Shown here: positions 1-7,932 of the stretch, one piece after another
Numbering within the stretch: the stretch's first letter is position 1
How the letters are laid out: each line of letters begins with the position of its first letter
Assembly (NCBI RefSeq): GCF_042666875.1
Contig: NZ_JBHTCX010000002.1
Coordinates: 372,001-436,000, forward strand
Length of the DNA: 64,000 nt
Direction: 5' to 3'
Source: Brachybacterium sp042666875
GTDB lineage: Bacteria; Actinomycetota; Actinomycetes; Actinomycetales; Dermabacteraceae
The notes under the pieces: generated by a model
Seen by the model: only the letters and a program-made list of their open reading frames with translations
Database searches by the model: none
What the model was told of the DNA's origin: nothing
Program-made: the position numbers and the translations under genes

Positions 1-312
1 AAGATAGCCCCGCACCGTGGTGAGCGGAGTGCGCAGGTCGTGGGAGATGTCCGCGATGAACGAGCGGATCCTGCGCTCCTCGACGCGGGTGCGGGTCGAG
101 GCGGCCTGCGCCTGGCGCACTGTCTCGTTGACCTGGGCAGCCAGTGACTCCAGCTGCGGCACCACCAGGGAGAGCGTCACGGAGCTGTGCGCACCCTCGC
201 CCCGCTGCCGCTCCAGCTGCCGGCGCACCGCGCGGATCTGCCGCAGCACGATCACCAGGTATGCGGCGGTGAGAAACCACAGCACACCGAGGATCACGGC
301 GAGGGCAATCAC
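1..312 (-). CDS. Sensor histidine kinase, N-terminal part (cut by window edge)
   Basis: The reading frame is open to the left window edge, so only the first 104 residues are visible. It starts at GTG 312 with a GGGAG just upstream. One membrane helix (residues 2-23) is followed by a cytoplasmic helical stretch and an H-box, SHDLRTPLTT, with the likely phospho-accepting His at residue 91; the ATPase domain lies outside the window. One short transmembrane helix and almost no extracytoplasmic loop is typical of intramembrane-sensing kinases linked to antibiotic-resistance ABC transporters. It is the last visible gene of a minus-strand cluster (response regulator, ATPase, permease, kinase), so it probably phosphorylates the regulator starting at 3045. 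That pairing is inferred from gene order. Confidence 0.85.
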   Translation of the reverse strand, partial: MIALAVILGVLWFLTAAYLVIVLRQIRAVRRQLERQRGEGAHSSVTLSLVVPQLESLAAQVNETVRQAQAASTRTRVEERRIRSFIADISHDLRTPLTTVRGYL

Positions 313-471
313 GGCACTCCCGGGCGGTGAGGCTGGCTGGACAGGACGTCGCTGGGGCGGGCGCCAGCTTATGCGCACCGTGACGGCGCCCGGGGGAGGA
401 ACGGTGGCCCGTGCGCAAGCCCCCGGGCACCCGGTTGCCTCGGGGTCGCGGGCGCGCGGCCCCGTATGCAC

Positions 472-1254
472 TCACTTCACGTCGGCCCTCCGGAAGATCA
501 GCCAGGTCACCGCGCCCATCAGGGCGATGAACACGATCGACACCGCCACCGCGGCGAGCATCTCTGCGCCGCTGGAATCCGGTCCCGGCGAGTGCTCGGC
601 GGAGAATGGCGTGAGTCGCACCAGGGCGTCCAGCCCGTCGACGTCGGCCGCGGTGGACGCCAGCAGATCCGCGACGAAGGACCACACGAATCCCGCCGCC
701 ATCACCACCAGTGGACGCTGCAGCCAGATCGCCAGCGGCAGGCACACCGCGAGCTTCGCGGCCGTGAGGATCGCGCTGGTCAGCGTGATGGCGATGACGC
801 TCGAGAGGGCCTCTGAGGTGAGCTCGCCGCTCTCGGTCAGCGCCAGCGAGAACGCCGTCGGGATGGCCGGAGCGAACTCCGCCCCGGTGGCTCGGCCGAC
901 GAGGACGGCCAGGCCGTAGGGGAGAGACAGCGAGGCCACCAGCAACGCCGCGATGACGGTCTTGGAGGCGACGAACGCTCCGCGCCCGGAGGCCAGCAGG
1001 GCGTTGTGCACGGACTTCGTCTCGAACGGCTGGGAGATGGTGATCCCGTACAGCAGCGGGCCGAGCAGGGAGATCAGCAGGATGTCGCTGAGTCCCTGCA
1101 CGCCGTTGGCGGAGGCCGCTCCCAGGTCGCCGACGGCGAGCTGATGCTGCAGCCACGTGTAGAGGGCGGCGGCGATGGCGGCCGCCACCAGGCACAGGGC
1201 CGCGGTCGGGCTGTGGCGTAGGACGTAGAGGTCCGCGCGCAGCTGATTTGTCAT
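472..1254 (-). CDS. ABC transporter permease, lantibiotic/bacitracin-immunity type
   Basis: A 260-residue integral membrane protein with about six hydrophobic helices and no enzymatic motif. The start is ATG 1254, whose A-T-G overlaps the TGA of the upstream ATPase gene (ATGA), so translation is probably coupled; a longer in-frame extension runs back into the ATPase gene and is unlikely. Single-subunit permeases of this size paired with a BcrA/LanF-type ATPase export or flip peptide antibiotics in the immunity systems of Gram-positive bacteria (established for the family). The ligand here is unknown. A 159-bp gap separates it from the downstream kinase gene. Confidence 0.85.
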   Translation of the reverse strand: MTNQLRADLYVLRHSPTAALCLVAAAIAAALYTWLQHQLAVGDLGAASANGVQGLSDILLISLLGPLLYGITISQPFETKSVHNALLASGRGAFVASKTVIAALLVASLSLPYGLAVLVGRATGAEFAPAIPTAFSLALTESGELTSEALSSVIAITLTSAILTAAKLAVCLPLAIWLQRPLVVMAAGFVWSFVADLLASTAADVDGLDALVRLTPFSAEHSPGPDSSGAEMLAAVAVSIVFIALMGAVTWLIFRRADVK

Positions 1255-2171
1255 GACCGGTCTCCTCCGATGACGGACAGGAAGAAGGATTCGAGGCTCT
1301 CGCCCTCGCGGGCGAGCCGGGTGAGCCACACATCGGCCGACACCAGCGTGCGAAGCACCTGCTCCGCCTGCTCGGCGTGGTGGGGCAGGCGCACCGTGCG
1401 ATCGGGCATCACGCGCGGATCGGCTTCCGGGAACTCGCGCTCGAGCACCGTGACCAGGCGTTCGGTGTCCTCCGCGGCGAGTTCCAGGTACTGCTGGGTC
1501 TGCGCCTCGAGCTCGTCGAGGGTGAGAGTCATCCGCACCTCGCCGGCCTCGACGATGATGTAGTCGCTCGCGGTCTGGAACAGCTCGGGCAGGTTGTGGC
1601 TGGAGATCAGCACGGTGATCCCGCGCTCGGTGGCCAGATCGCGCACGAGACGTCGCACCTCGACGACTCCGAGGGGATCCAGCCCGTTGACCGGCTCGTC
1701 CAGCACCAGCAGCTCCGGATCGGCGATCAGGGCAAGAGCGATCCCCAGGCGCTGCCGCATGCCGAGCGAGAAATCTTTGACCCTCTTGCGGCCGGTCTCG
1801 CCGAGGCCGACGAGTTCGAGCAGCTCGCCTTCGCGGTCACCGCCGGGGACGCCGCGCATCAGGCGGTGCAGGTGCATGTTCTGCCGCGCCGTCATGCCGC
1901 CGTGGAGGCTGGGAGCCTCGATGAGGGTGCCGATCCGGGCGAGGTCCTCCTGCTGCGGGGTGTCCTGGCCCGAGCCGAACAGCTCGATGGCTCCGCTGGT
2001 GGGGATGCTCAGCCCGGAGACCAGGCGCATCAGCGTGGTCTTGCCGGCGCCGTTGCGGCCGATCAGTCCGTAGATCCGGCCCCGCTGCAGTCGAAGATTC
2101 ATCGACTGCACGGCGGCGTGATTGCCGTAGCGCTTGGTGAGATCCCGGGTGACCAGGACGTCCTCACTCAT
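1251..2171 (-). CDS. ABC transporter ATP-binding protein (BcrA/LanF-like)
   Basis: A 306-residue ABC ATPase. Walker A (GRNGAGKTT) is at residues 38-46, the signature FSLGMRQRLG at 134-143, and Walker B LLVLDEP at 154-160, followed by the D-loop region NGLDPLG. The about 90-residue C-terminal extension after the H-loop is usual in BcrA/NatA-type exporters. It energises the adjacent permease, with which it overlaps by 4 bp. A response regulator and a sensor kinase flank the pair, which suggests induction by an envelope-active peptide. All catalytic motifs are intact. Confidence 0.92.
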   Translation of the reverse strand: MSEDVLVTRDLTKRYGNHAAVQSMNLRLQRGRIYGLIGRNGAGKTTLMRLVSGLSIPTSGAIELFGSGQDTPQQEDLARIGTLIEAPSLHGGMTARQNMHLHRLMRGVPGGDREGELLELVGLGETGRKRVKDFSLGMRQRLGIALALIADPELLVLDEPVNGLDPLGVVEVRRLVRDLATERGITVLISSHNLPELFQTASDYIIVEAGEVRMTLTLDELEAQTQQYLELAAEDTERLVTVLEREFPEADPRVMPDRTVRLPHHAEQAEQVLRTLVSADVWLTRLAREGESLESFFLSVIGGDRS

Positions 2172-2271
2172 GGGTCCTCCTCTCGCTCGATGGCTCGACG
2201 TTACGGAGCATGTGTCGGGCGGGCGTGAGGATCCGGCCCGGAAAGGTCAGGAATCCGTGAAGATCCCTCGC

Positions 2272-3045
2272 TCAGGGGCCGGGCAGCGCTCGCAGCCGGT
2301 ACCCGAGGCCCCAGACCGTCTCGATCGGGTCCAGTTCCGGGGCGATCTCGCGCAGCTTCGTGCGCAGGTTGGAGACGTGGGTCTTCACGGCAGCGTCGTC
2401 GCCGACGAACGGCTCCTCCCAGACGCCCTCGTAGATCCGGGGCCGGGAGAAGACCTGGCCGGGCTGCTGCATCAGCAGCTGCAGGATCCGCAGCTCGGTA
2501 GCGGTCAGGGTGACGTCGGCGCCGTCGAGGGTGACACGCGCGGTGGCTGGATCGAGAGCGAGCGGGCCGTAGGTGAGGACGCTGGGGGTCTCGGCCGCTG
2601 GGGCGGTCCGGCGCAGCAGCACCTCGATGCGGGCGGTGAGCTCGGTGAGATCGAAGGGTTTGGTCACGTAGTCGTCCGCTCCGAGCCGCAGCATGTCCAC
2701 CTTGGTGAACACGGCGTCCTTCGCCGAGAGCACCAGCACCGGCAGATCGCCGGCGCGACGGATCTCTGCCAGCAGCACCGAGCCGTCGACATGGGGGAGC
2801 ATCAGGTCGAGGACCACCAGATCGGGTGGGGGTGCGGGGGCTCGTGCGGGTGCGGGGGCTGGTGCGGGGGCTGGTGCGGGTGCGCTCGCCGGGAGCCCTC
2901 CGGTCGACGGTCCGGTCAGTCCCAATGCCCTGCGAGCGGCGAGACCGTCGCGGACGCCGCTGACCTCGTGACCTTCTGCGCTGAGCGTCTCGACCAGCAG
3001 GGCATGGACGTCCGGGGAGTCCTCGACGACGAGGATGCGGGCCAT
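2272..3045 (-). CDS. OmpR-family response regulator with Ala-Pro insertion
   Basis: A 257-residue regulator: receiver domain with acidic pocket VVED (residues 6-9), phospho-acceptor Asp80 in DLVVLD, TKPF switch lysine motif, then a winged-helix DNA-binding domain ending in the WGLGYRL motif. An about 29-residue insertion (residues 45-73), mostly alternating Ala-Pro, separates helix 2 from strand 3 of the receiver, where relatives have a short loop. Start ATG 3045 is preceded by GGAGGA. The 100-bp gap to the ATPase gene may hold a regulated promoter. Pairing with the kinase at 1-312 is inferred from gene order. Confidence 0.9.
   Translation of the reverse strand: MARILVVEDSPDVHALLVETLSAEGHEVSGVRDGLAARRALGLTGPSTGGLPASAPAPAPAPAPAPARAPAPPPDLVVLDLMLPHVDGSVLLAEIRRAGDLPVLVLSAKDAVFTKVDMLRLGADDYVTKPFDLTELTARIEVLLRRTAPAAETPSVLTYGPLALDPATARVTLDGADVTLTATELRILQLLMQQPGQVFSRPRIYEGVWEEPFVGDDAAVKTHVSNLRTKLREIAPELDPIETVWGLGYRLRALPGP
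2826..2886. repeat. GC-rich minisatellite coding for Ala-Pro tract
   Basis: Inside the response regulator gene the plus strand repeats GGTGCGGGGGCT-like units of 6 and 12 bp about five times, encoding the Ala-Pro run on the minus strand. Such an array can change length by slippage without shifting frame. Confidence 0.8.
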
Positions 3046-3132
3046 GGTCGTCCTCCGATGAGCGTGGATGAGAGGGTTGGGCGCCGGTCGTCAGCCTATT
3101 TCCCCCTCTGACCCGACGCCTATGGCCGGCCG

Positions 3133-3183
3133 GATCCGCGACCTGGTGGGTATTCGGCGCCGATTCCCACCAGGTCACGGATC
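3133..3183. repeat. Palindromic intergenic repeat, family 1, copy A
   Basis: Left arm 3133-3150 and right arm 3166-3183 are inverted copies matching at 17 of 18 positions, with a 15-nt loop. The outer ends read GATCCGCGA and TCACGGATC. The same ends recur at 11456-11506 and 13846-13906. It lies about 60 bp beyond the stop of the LuxR-type regulator gene and may act as its terminator. Confidence 0.75.
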
Positions 3184-3245
3184 TGGCGAGACCGTGCCTC
3201 GCCGTGCGGCGCTCGACGGGGCGGTGTCGGCGGGTGCCCGTGGCC

Positions 3246-4076
3246 TCAGCCACCGAGTTCGAGCACGCGGATGGCGAGCTGGACCCGGTTGGTGACCTGC
3301 AGCTTGTGGTACAGCCTGCCCAGGTGGGTCTTGACCGTCGCCACGCTCATGAACAGCTGCTCGCCGATCTCGGGATTCGCGAGGCCCTGGGCGACCAGCC
3401 GGGCCACGTCCCATTCGCGCTCGGTGATGCCGTCGGGCGGTGACGCGGCCGCGGAGGTGTCGGGCGGGGGCGCGGCCGCGGAGGTGACGCCCTCCGGCGA
3501 GCCGTCGGCGCCGGGAGGCGCGGGGTGTGCGGCGCCGCCGAGCCCGTCCCGCCCCGACTGATCCGCCTCGTCCCCCGCCCTCGAGGCGCTGCCCTCGTGC
3601 GAGGCCAGGCGCACCAGACGCGCGAGCACGTCGGGGGAGAAGCGGGGACGGTCGTCGGCCGCCTCGAGCACTGCCTGGACCACGTCCTCCGGCGGGGAGT
3701 CCTTGAGCAGGAAGGAGACGGCCCCGGCCCGCAGCGCCTGCAGCAGGAACTCGTCGGTGTCGAACGCGGTCAGCATCACCACCCGGGCCGGGGAATCCTC
3801 CGAGCGCAGGACGCGCAGGGCCTCGAGCCCGGTCATGCGGGGCATGCGGATGTCCATCAGCACCACGTCCGGCTCCAGGGCGCGCGCCTGGTCCAGGGCG
3901 GCCTGCCCGTCGGCCGCTTCCCCGATCACCTCGATGCCGTGCGCGCCGTCGATCATCAGGCGCAGTCCGGTGCGCATCAGGGCCTCGTCGTCCACCAGCA
4001 GCACCCGCACGGGCTCGCCGCCGCTGCCGATCCTGCCGCCGCCCTCGCCATCCGCGTCGCTCACCATGGCATCCAT
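3246..4076 (-). CDS. NarL/LuxR-family response regulator
   Basis: A 276-residue regulator. The receiver domain has LLVDDE (residues 27-31), phospho-acceptor Asp75 in VVLMDIRMP, and LLKD as the switch lysine. A long Ala/Pro/Gly-rich linker (about residues 150-210) leads to a C-terminal LuxR helix-turn-helix, recognisable by TEREWDVARLVAQGLAN and VATVKTHL. Start ATG 4076 overlaps the end of the upstream kinase gene by 16 bp; ATG 4067 in the same frame is an alternative. The overlap implies translational coupling with its cognate DesK-type kinase. The linker is longer than usual for the family. Confidence 0.92.
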   Translation of the reverse strand: MDAMVSDADGEGGGRIGSGGEPVRVLLVDDEALMRTGLRLMIDGAHGIEVIGEAADGQAALDQARALEPDVVLMDIRMPRMTGLEALRVLRSEDSPARVVMLTAFDTDEFLLQALRAGAVSFLLKDSPPEDVVQAVLEAADDRPRFSPDVLARLVRLASHEGSASRAGDEADQSGRDGLGGAAHPAPPGADGSPEGVTSAAAPPPDTSAAASPPDGITEREWDVARLVAQGLANPEIGEQLFMSVATVKTHLGRLYHKLQVTNRVQLAIRVLELGG

Positions 4077-5344
4077 GCTTCCACCTCGAAGGTGTCCTGG
4101 CCGCGGCGGCGACAGGAGTCCCCGCCCAGCAGCCGCGCCTGCTCCTGCACGCCGATGAGACCGTGGCCGGTGGAGACGGGGGCCGGGTCACCGGCGGTCG
4201 GAAGCGGATTGGAGGCGGTGAGCAGCACCCGATCATCGGCCGCGGCGAGCGTGATGCGCAGCGGCATCCCCGGGGCGTGCTTGGCCGCGTTCGTGGTGAC
4301 CTCGGCCAGGATCCGGGCGAGGGTGACCACCAGGCTGCGCTCGCGCTCGGCCAGCTCCTCCGGCCTGATGCCTTTCCAGGTCAGCTCCACATCCTGGCCC
4401 TGTTCGCGGCAGCGCTCGACGATGTCGCTCAGTGTCGGCGCCGAGGCCAGCGGAGCATCGCCCTCAGTGGTGCGCAGGGTCATCAGCACCGTGCGCAGCT
4501 CCCGGTTGGCCTGCTGCGCCGCATCCCGCACGGTCCGCGCGGTGCGCCGCAGCTCCTCGGGCGGGAGATCCTCGCGGTAGGACATCGCGCCGGCGTGCAT
4601 GGCGATCGCCGCCAGGTGATGGGAGATGCTGTCGTGCATGTCGCGGGCGAGGGCGCCGCGTTCCTCGGCCCGCACCCGGGCGGCGTCGGCGTCGCGCTCA
4701 CGCATCAGCGCCGCGGCCTCGCGCTCCGCAGCGGCCCGCGCGCGCTCGGCGGTCTCCCGCTCGCGATCGGCGGAGGCGGCCCGCTCCCGCAACGACGCCA
4801 CCAGTTCATGACGGGTGCCGACGACGCGACCCGCCAGCAGCGGCACCATCGCGGCCATGGCCATCACTGCCAGCGTGATCAGGATGAACACGTCCTCGCG
4901 GTCGCCCCGGATCGCGGCGTCCGCCAGCATCGATGCGGTGGAGGCCACGACCACCAGCACCACCGCGGCGATGTCCAGCGGTGGCCTGCGCCGCAGCCCC
5001 ACCCGGTACAGGGCGATCCCCGCCGCGGGCAGCGACCACACGCTGAGCCCAGCTGCCGTGGCGATGACCAGGTGGATCACGCTGTGGGCGCGCCCGGGGC
5101 GCAGGAAGCGCAGCGGTCCGATCGAGATCGTCATGGCGGAGCCGATCAGAAAATCTATGCCGGTCAGCGCCAGCAGTCCGCCGGGAGGGTCACCGCCGAA
5201 TTCCTCCAGCGTGATCCCGAAGACGATGAGGAAGAGCAGCAGCCCCAGCAGGACGCTGCCGAGGGACTGCGCGAGCGCGATGGCCCATTCGCGCATGCTC
5301 CGCGCCGGGGGCGTCGGCGCGGCGTGGGGCATGGCGGCGGTCAT
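4061..5344 (-). CDS. DesK/NarX-type sensor histidine kinase (HisKA_3)
   Basis: A 427-residue kinase: about five membrane helices in residues 20-170, a charged coiled-coil stretch (about 183-230), the HisKA_3 dimerisation motif with phospho-accepting His237 in RDMHDSISHHL, and an ATPase domain with N-box TTNAAKHAPG and G-box GHGLIGVQEQ. It phosphorylates the co-transcribed NarL-type regulator that overlaps its end. I place the start at ATG 5344, not at the GTG six bases upstream, because a TACGCT hexamer ends exactly 6 nt before the ATG, the layout of a leaderless transcript. The stimulus cannot be read from the sequence. Confidence 0.9.
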   Translation of the reverse strand: MTAAMPHAAPTPPARSMREWAIALAQSLGSVLLGLLLFLIVFGITLEEFGGDPPGGLLALTGIDFLIGSAMTISIGPLRFLRPGRAHSVIHLVIATAAGLSVWSLPAAGIALYRVGLRRRPPLDIAAVVLVVVASTASMLADAAIRGDREDVFILITLAVMAMAAMVPLLAGRVVGTRHELVASLRERAASADRERETAERARAAAEREAAALMRERDADAARVRAEERGALARDMHDSISHHLAAIAMHAGAMSYREDLPPEELRRTARTVRDAAQQANRELRTVLMTLRTTEGDAPLASAPTLSDIVERCREQGQDVELTWKGIRPEELAERERSLVVTLARILAEVTTNAAKHAPGMPLRITLAAADDRVLLTASNPLPTAGDPAPVSTGHGLIGVQEQARLLGGDSCRRRGQDTFEVEAWMPW

Positions 5345-5350
5345 GGACAC

Positions 5351-5356
5351 AGCGTA
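5351..5356 (-). promoter_or_regulatory. -10 hexamer TACGCT, leaderless start of kinase gene
   Basis: On the minus strand TACGCT is followed by six bases (GTGTCC) and then the ATG at 5344. With the usual 6-7 nt between -10 and +1, transcription would begin on the start codon. Confidence 0.5.
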
Positions 5357-5487
5357 GGGAGCCGAATGCGGCCGACGGATCGACCGCGCGGCCGATACCG
5401 CTCACGCCCCCTCAGCCGTGCGACGGAGAGGCAGGCCGAGCCCAGCGGCGGATGCCTCCGGCAGGACGCCCGCGCGAGGATCGGATC

Positions 5488-6567
5488 ATGACCGAGATCG
5501 CAGGAGCCCGGCCGAGTCCCGTCGCGGAGCACTCCCGGCCCGCCGTCCCCGACCCATCACCCGTGCCGTCGGCCGCGTCCGACCCGGCCGTGTCCGAGCA
5601 GGTGGCCTTCCACCGGCTCCCGCGGGTGGTCCGGCATCGGCGCTACTGGTGGCGACCGCTGCTCGCTCTGCTGGTCACCGCCGCGTCGTTCGCGGCGATG
5701 GGGCTGCTGCTCGCGGTGCCCGTGGTCGCCGTCTCGCTGATCTGGCCGGGCGCGGCTCCCAGCGAGATGATCTCGGATCCGCTGAACCCGATGGACCAGG
5801 TGCTGGGTCTGGGCGCGCTCGCCCTGCTGATCCCGGCAGTGCTGCTGGGGACACGGGTGGCCTACGGGCGCTTCGGCATCGCCCACTCGGTGCTGGGGCG
5901 CTTCCGCTGGGGACTGCTGGGCCGGGCGGCGCTCGTCGTGGTGCCGGTCTACCTCCTGACCGGCACGGCGGCGAACCTCGTCCTGAACCGGGACGGGATC
6001 GCTCTGCCCCCGCCGACCGCGGGCGTGCTGGCGGCGTGGCTGCTCGCGCTGGTGCTGGCCCCGCTGCAGTCCGCGGGGGAGGAGTACGCCTTCCGGGTGC
6101 TGCCGCTGCAGGTTCTGGGGACCTGGTTGCGGTGGCCCGTCATCGGGATCCTCGCTCCCGTGCCGCTGTTCGTGCTCGGGCACGGTTACACAGGGCTGGG
6201 GCGGGTCGAGATCGCGCTGTTCGCCGTCGTCATGGGGCTGCTCGCCTGGAAGACGGGCGGCATCGAGATCCCGGTGCTGTTGCATGTCGCCAACAACTGG
6301 ACGCTGTTCGTCATCGCCCCGATGATCCCGGGATTCACGGAGCAGGGCGAGGTGAGCCTGCCCTCGATGCTCCTCAGCGCCGTGCCGATGCTCGTGCTGG
6401 CCGCAGCGCTGTGGTGGTGGTTCTCGCGGCGCGAGGGCCTCGGGCTGTGGCAGCCGCAGCGGGTGGCGCTCGGCCACGGCGCTCTGCCCGCACGCCTCAC
6501 TCGGCCCGCACGCGACTCGGTGAACCGTGGCCAGTCGCATCCCGCTGCAGACGGAGGAGCGGTCTAG
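5488..6567 (+). CDS. CPBP-family intramembrane protease (Rce1/Abi-like)
   Basis: A 359-residue membrane protein with about eight helices after a Pro/Ser/Ala-rich cytoplasmic N-terminus. The CPBP signature is complete: AGEEYAFR (EExxxR), a His in LFVLGHGY, and HVANN in the last conserved helix. Family members are glutamate-type intramembrane proteases or abortive-infection/bacteriocin-immunity proteins (established); the substrate here is unknown. Start ATG 5488 has GAGGA 7 nt upstream. The next gene is a related protein lacking these residues, so the two look like an active/inactive pair. It is divergent from the DesK-type kinase gene, with a 137-bp gap. Confidence 0.88.
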   Translation: MTEIAGARPSPVAEHSRPAVPDPSPVPSAASDPAVSEQVAFHRLPRVVRHRRYWWRPLLALLVTAASFAAMGLLLAVPVVAVSLIWPGAAPSEMISDPLNPMDQVLGLGALALLIPAVLLGTRVAYGRFGIAHSVLGRFRWGLLGRAALVVVPVYLLTGTAANLVLNRDGIALPPPTAGVLAAWLLALVLAPLQSAGEEYAFRVLPLQVLGTWLRWPVIGILAPVPLFVLGHGYTGLGRVEIALFAVVMGLLAWKTGGIEIPVLLHVANNWTLFVIAPMIPGFTEQGEVSLPSMLLSAVPMLVLAAALWWWFSRREGLGLWQPQRVALGHGALPARLTRPARDSVNRGQSHPAADGGAV

Positions 6568-6702
6568 TCTGGTCCGGGCAGTTCGCCCCGCGACGGTGAG
6601 AGCTCAGAGCCGGCACGGTGTGCTCCATGGGAGGGGAGGCCCCGGATCCCGCTGCTCGCGCAGCCCGGAAGCCGGCTGCCTCCGCTCTCAGCCGGCCCGT
6701 TC

Positions 6703-6708
6703 TACAGT
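6703..6708 (+). promoter_or_regulatory. -10 hexamer TACAGT before a short leader ORF
   Basis: TACAGT is followed by 9 nt and ATG 6718, so transcription would begin within 2-3 nt of this ATG. The ATG opens a 15-codon ORF, not the CPBP-like gene itself. Confidence 0.4.
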
Positions 6709-6717
6709 GGTGACGCC

Positions 6718-6765
6718 ATGTGCCGCCCCCTCATCCCCGCCTCCGACCGGTCCCTCGCCGCATGA
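6718..6765 (+). CDS. Possible 15-residue leader peptide
   Basis: ATG TGC ... GCA TGA encodes MCRPLIPASDRSLAA. Its stop overlaps the ATG 6762 of the CPBP-like gene (ATGA), and a promoter-like TACAGT lies just upstream. There is no Shine-Dalgarno sequence before ATG 6762, so translation of the main gene could depend on the leader. Alternatively the main gene starts at the in-frame GTG 6720 and the leader is fortuitous. Cys at codon 2 recalls Cys-containing leaderless small ORFs described in mycobacteria, but that link is only suggestive. Confidence 0.3.
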   Translation: MCRPLIPASDRSLAA

Positions 6766-7814
6766 GTGCGCCCCCGCCCCCGCGCCCTGTTCCGTACCAC
6801 CGGCTGGCGACTCTGCGCTCGACCTGGTCCCTGCCCGTCAAACCGCTGCTGACGCTCGCGACGGCGTTCGTCGTCTACGTGGCACTGGCCTCGGTGCTGC
6901 TGGTGCTGACGATCCTGGTGCTCGCCCTCGCGCCCGGCGTGAACATCGCCCTCGGAGTGACCAGCGGCGACCCCACCAGCCCGCTCGATGTGGGCCTCGC
7001 CCTCGCGATGGGCGCGCTGTGGCTGCCGGCCGGCCTGGCCGGCGTACGCATCGGCGGCTGGCGTCCGCCCGGGCCGACCTGGTCGGTGGCGGCCCGCTTC
7101 CGCCGTGAGCTGCTGCGGCCGACGGGCATCGTGGCAGGGCTGGGCGGCCTGGCGGTCGTGGCGGCCGCCGCGCTGGCGGGTGCGCTCGCCGGCTCCGCAG
7201 GCGGCCTCGTGGAGGCGACCTCTCCCGGAGCCTCGGGGGCCGACGGAGGAGCCGGGCCGCTCCAGCTCCTCGTACTCACGCTGATCGTGCTGGTGCTGGT
7301 CCCGCTGCAGGCCGTGGGACTGGAGCTGACGATTCGCGGTGTGCTGCTCCAGGCTCTCGGCACCTGGATACGCACGCCCGTCGTCCCCGTCCTGGTGGTC
7401 GGAGCCCTCTCCCTGGTCGGCCGCGAGCTGACCGTCCCGGTCGCGATCCCGGCCGTCGCCCTCGCCGCGTGCGCCGCCGTCCTGGCCTGGAAGACCGGCG
7501 GCCTCGAGGTGCCGATCGCGCTGGCCGTGGCCGTCACCGTCGGCGCCCTGTTGGTCTCCGCGTTCGCAGCGGGGACGGGCGGCGGCGCCGGGGCCGCCGC
7601 GCTCGGTACCGCCGCAGCCGCTCCCGGCACCTCCGCCGCCACCCTCGCCGTGGCCGATAGTGCCGCCCTGGCCGGTGGGACCTCGTCCGCGATCGCGCTG
7701 GTGCTGGTCACCGTTCTCGTCATGGCGCTGGTCAGCCGGCGCGAGCAGCTCGCTCTGCTCGAGCCCGTCGGCCGTGACGCCTCGGACCCTGCGCCGGATC
7801 CCGTCCCCTTCTGA
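6762..7814 (+). CDS. CPBP-like membrane protein lacking catalytic residues
   Basis: A 350-residue polytopic membrane protein, clearly paralogous to the gene ending at 6567: both have VLAWKTGG and a QALGTW/QVLGTW stretch in the same relative place. The protease motif has decayed. AGEEYAFR of the paralogue is VGLELTIR here, so the first catalytic Glu is Leu. The GHGY His is replaced (VGREL), and the HVANN motif is absent, being AVAVTVG here. An Ala/Gly-rich loop precedes the last helix. It is probably a pseudoprotease, perhaps a partner or regulator of its neighbour. The start is uncertain (ATG 6762 or GTG 6720). Confidence 0.75.
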   Translation: MSAPPPPRPVPYHRLATLRSTWSLPVKPLLTLATAFVVYVALASVLLVLTILVLALAPGVNIALGVTSGDPTSPLDVGLALAMGALWLPAGLAGVRIGGWRPPGPTWSVAARFRRELLRPTGIVAGLGGLAVVAAAALAGALAGSAGGLVEATSPGASGADGGAGPLQLLVLTLIVLVLVPLQAVGLELTIRGVLLQALGTWIRTPVVPVLVVGALSLVGRELTVPVAIPAVALAACAAVLAWKTGGLEVPIALAVAVTVGALLVSAFAAGTGGGAGAAALGTAAAAPGTSAATLAVADSAALAGGTSSAIALVLVTVLVMALVSRREQLALLEPVGRDASDPAPDPVPF

Positions 7815-7932
7815 GCCTGCCGCCCGCCTTCTCGAGCAGCCGGACGGTGATGGACACCACCGGGATTCTCACGTAGGAATATCGGGGCCGTGCAGCTGCC
7901 CGGCCCATCCCCACGGAGAAGGAACAAGGACG

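Noticed and set aside
3057..3072. Two GATGAG copies upstream of the first OmpR-type regulator, similar to the 37.9-kb operator
   Set aside because: Spacing is 10 bp, not 11, there is no palindrome, and they overlap the ribosome-binding region.
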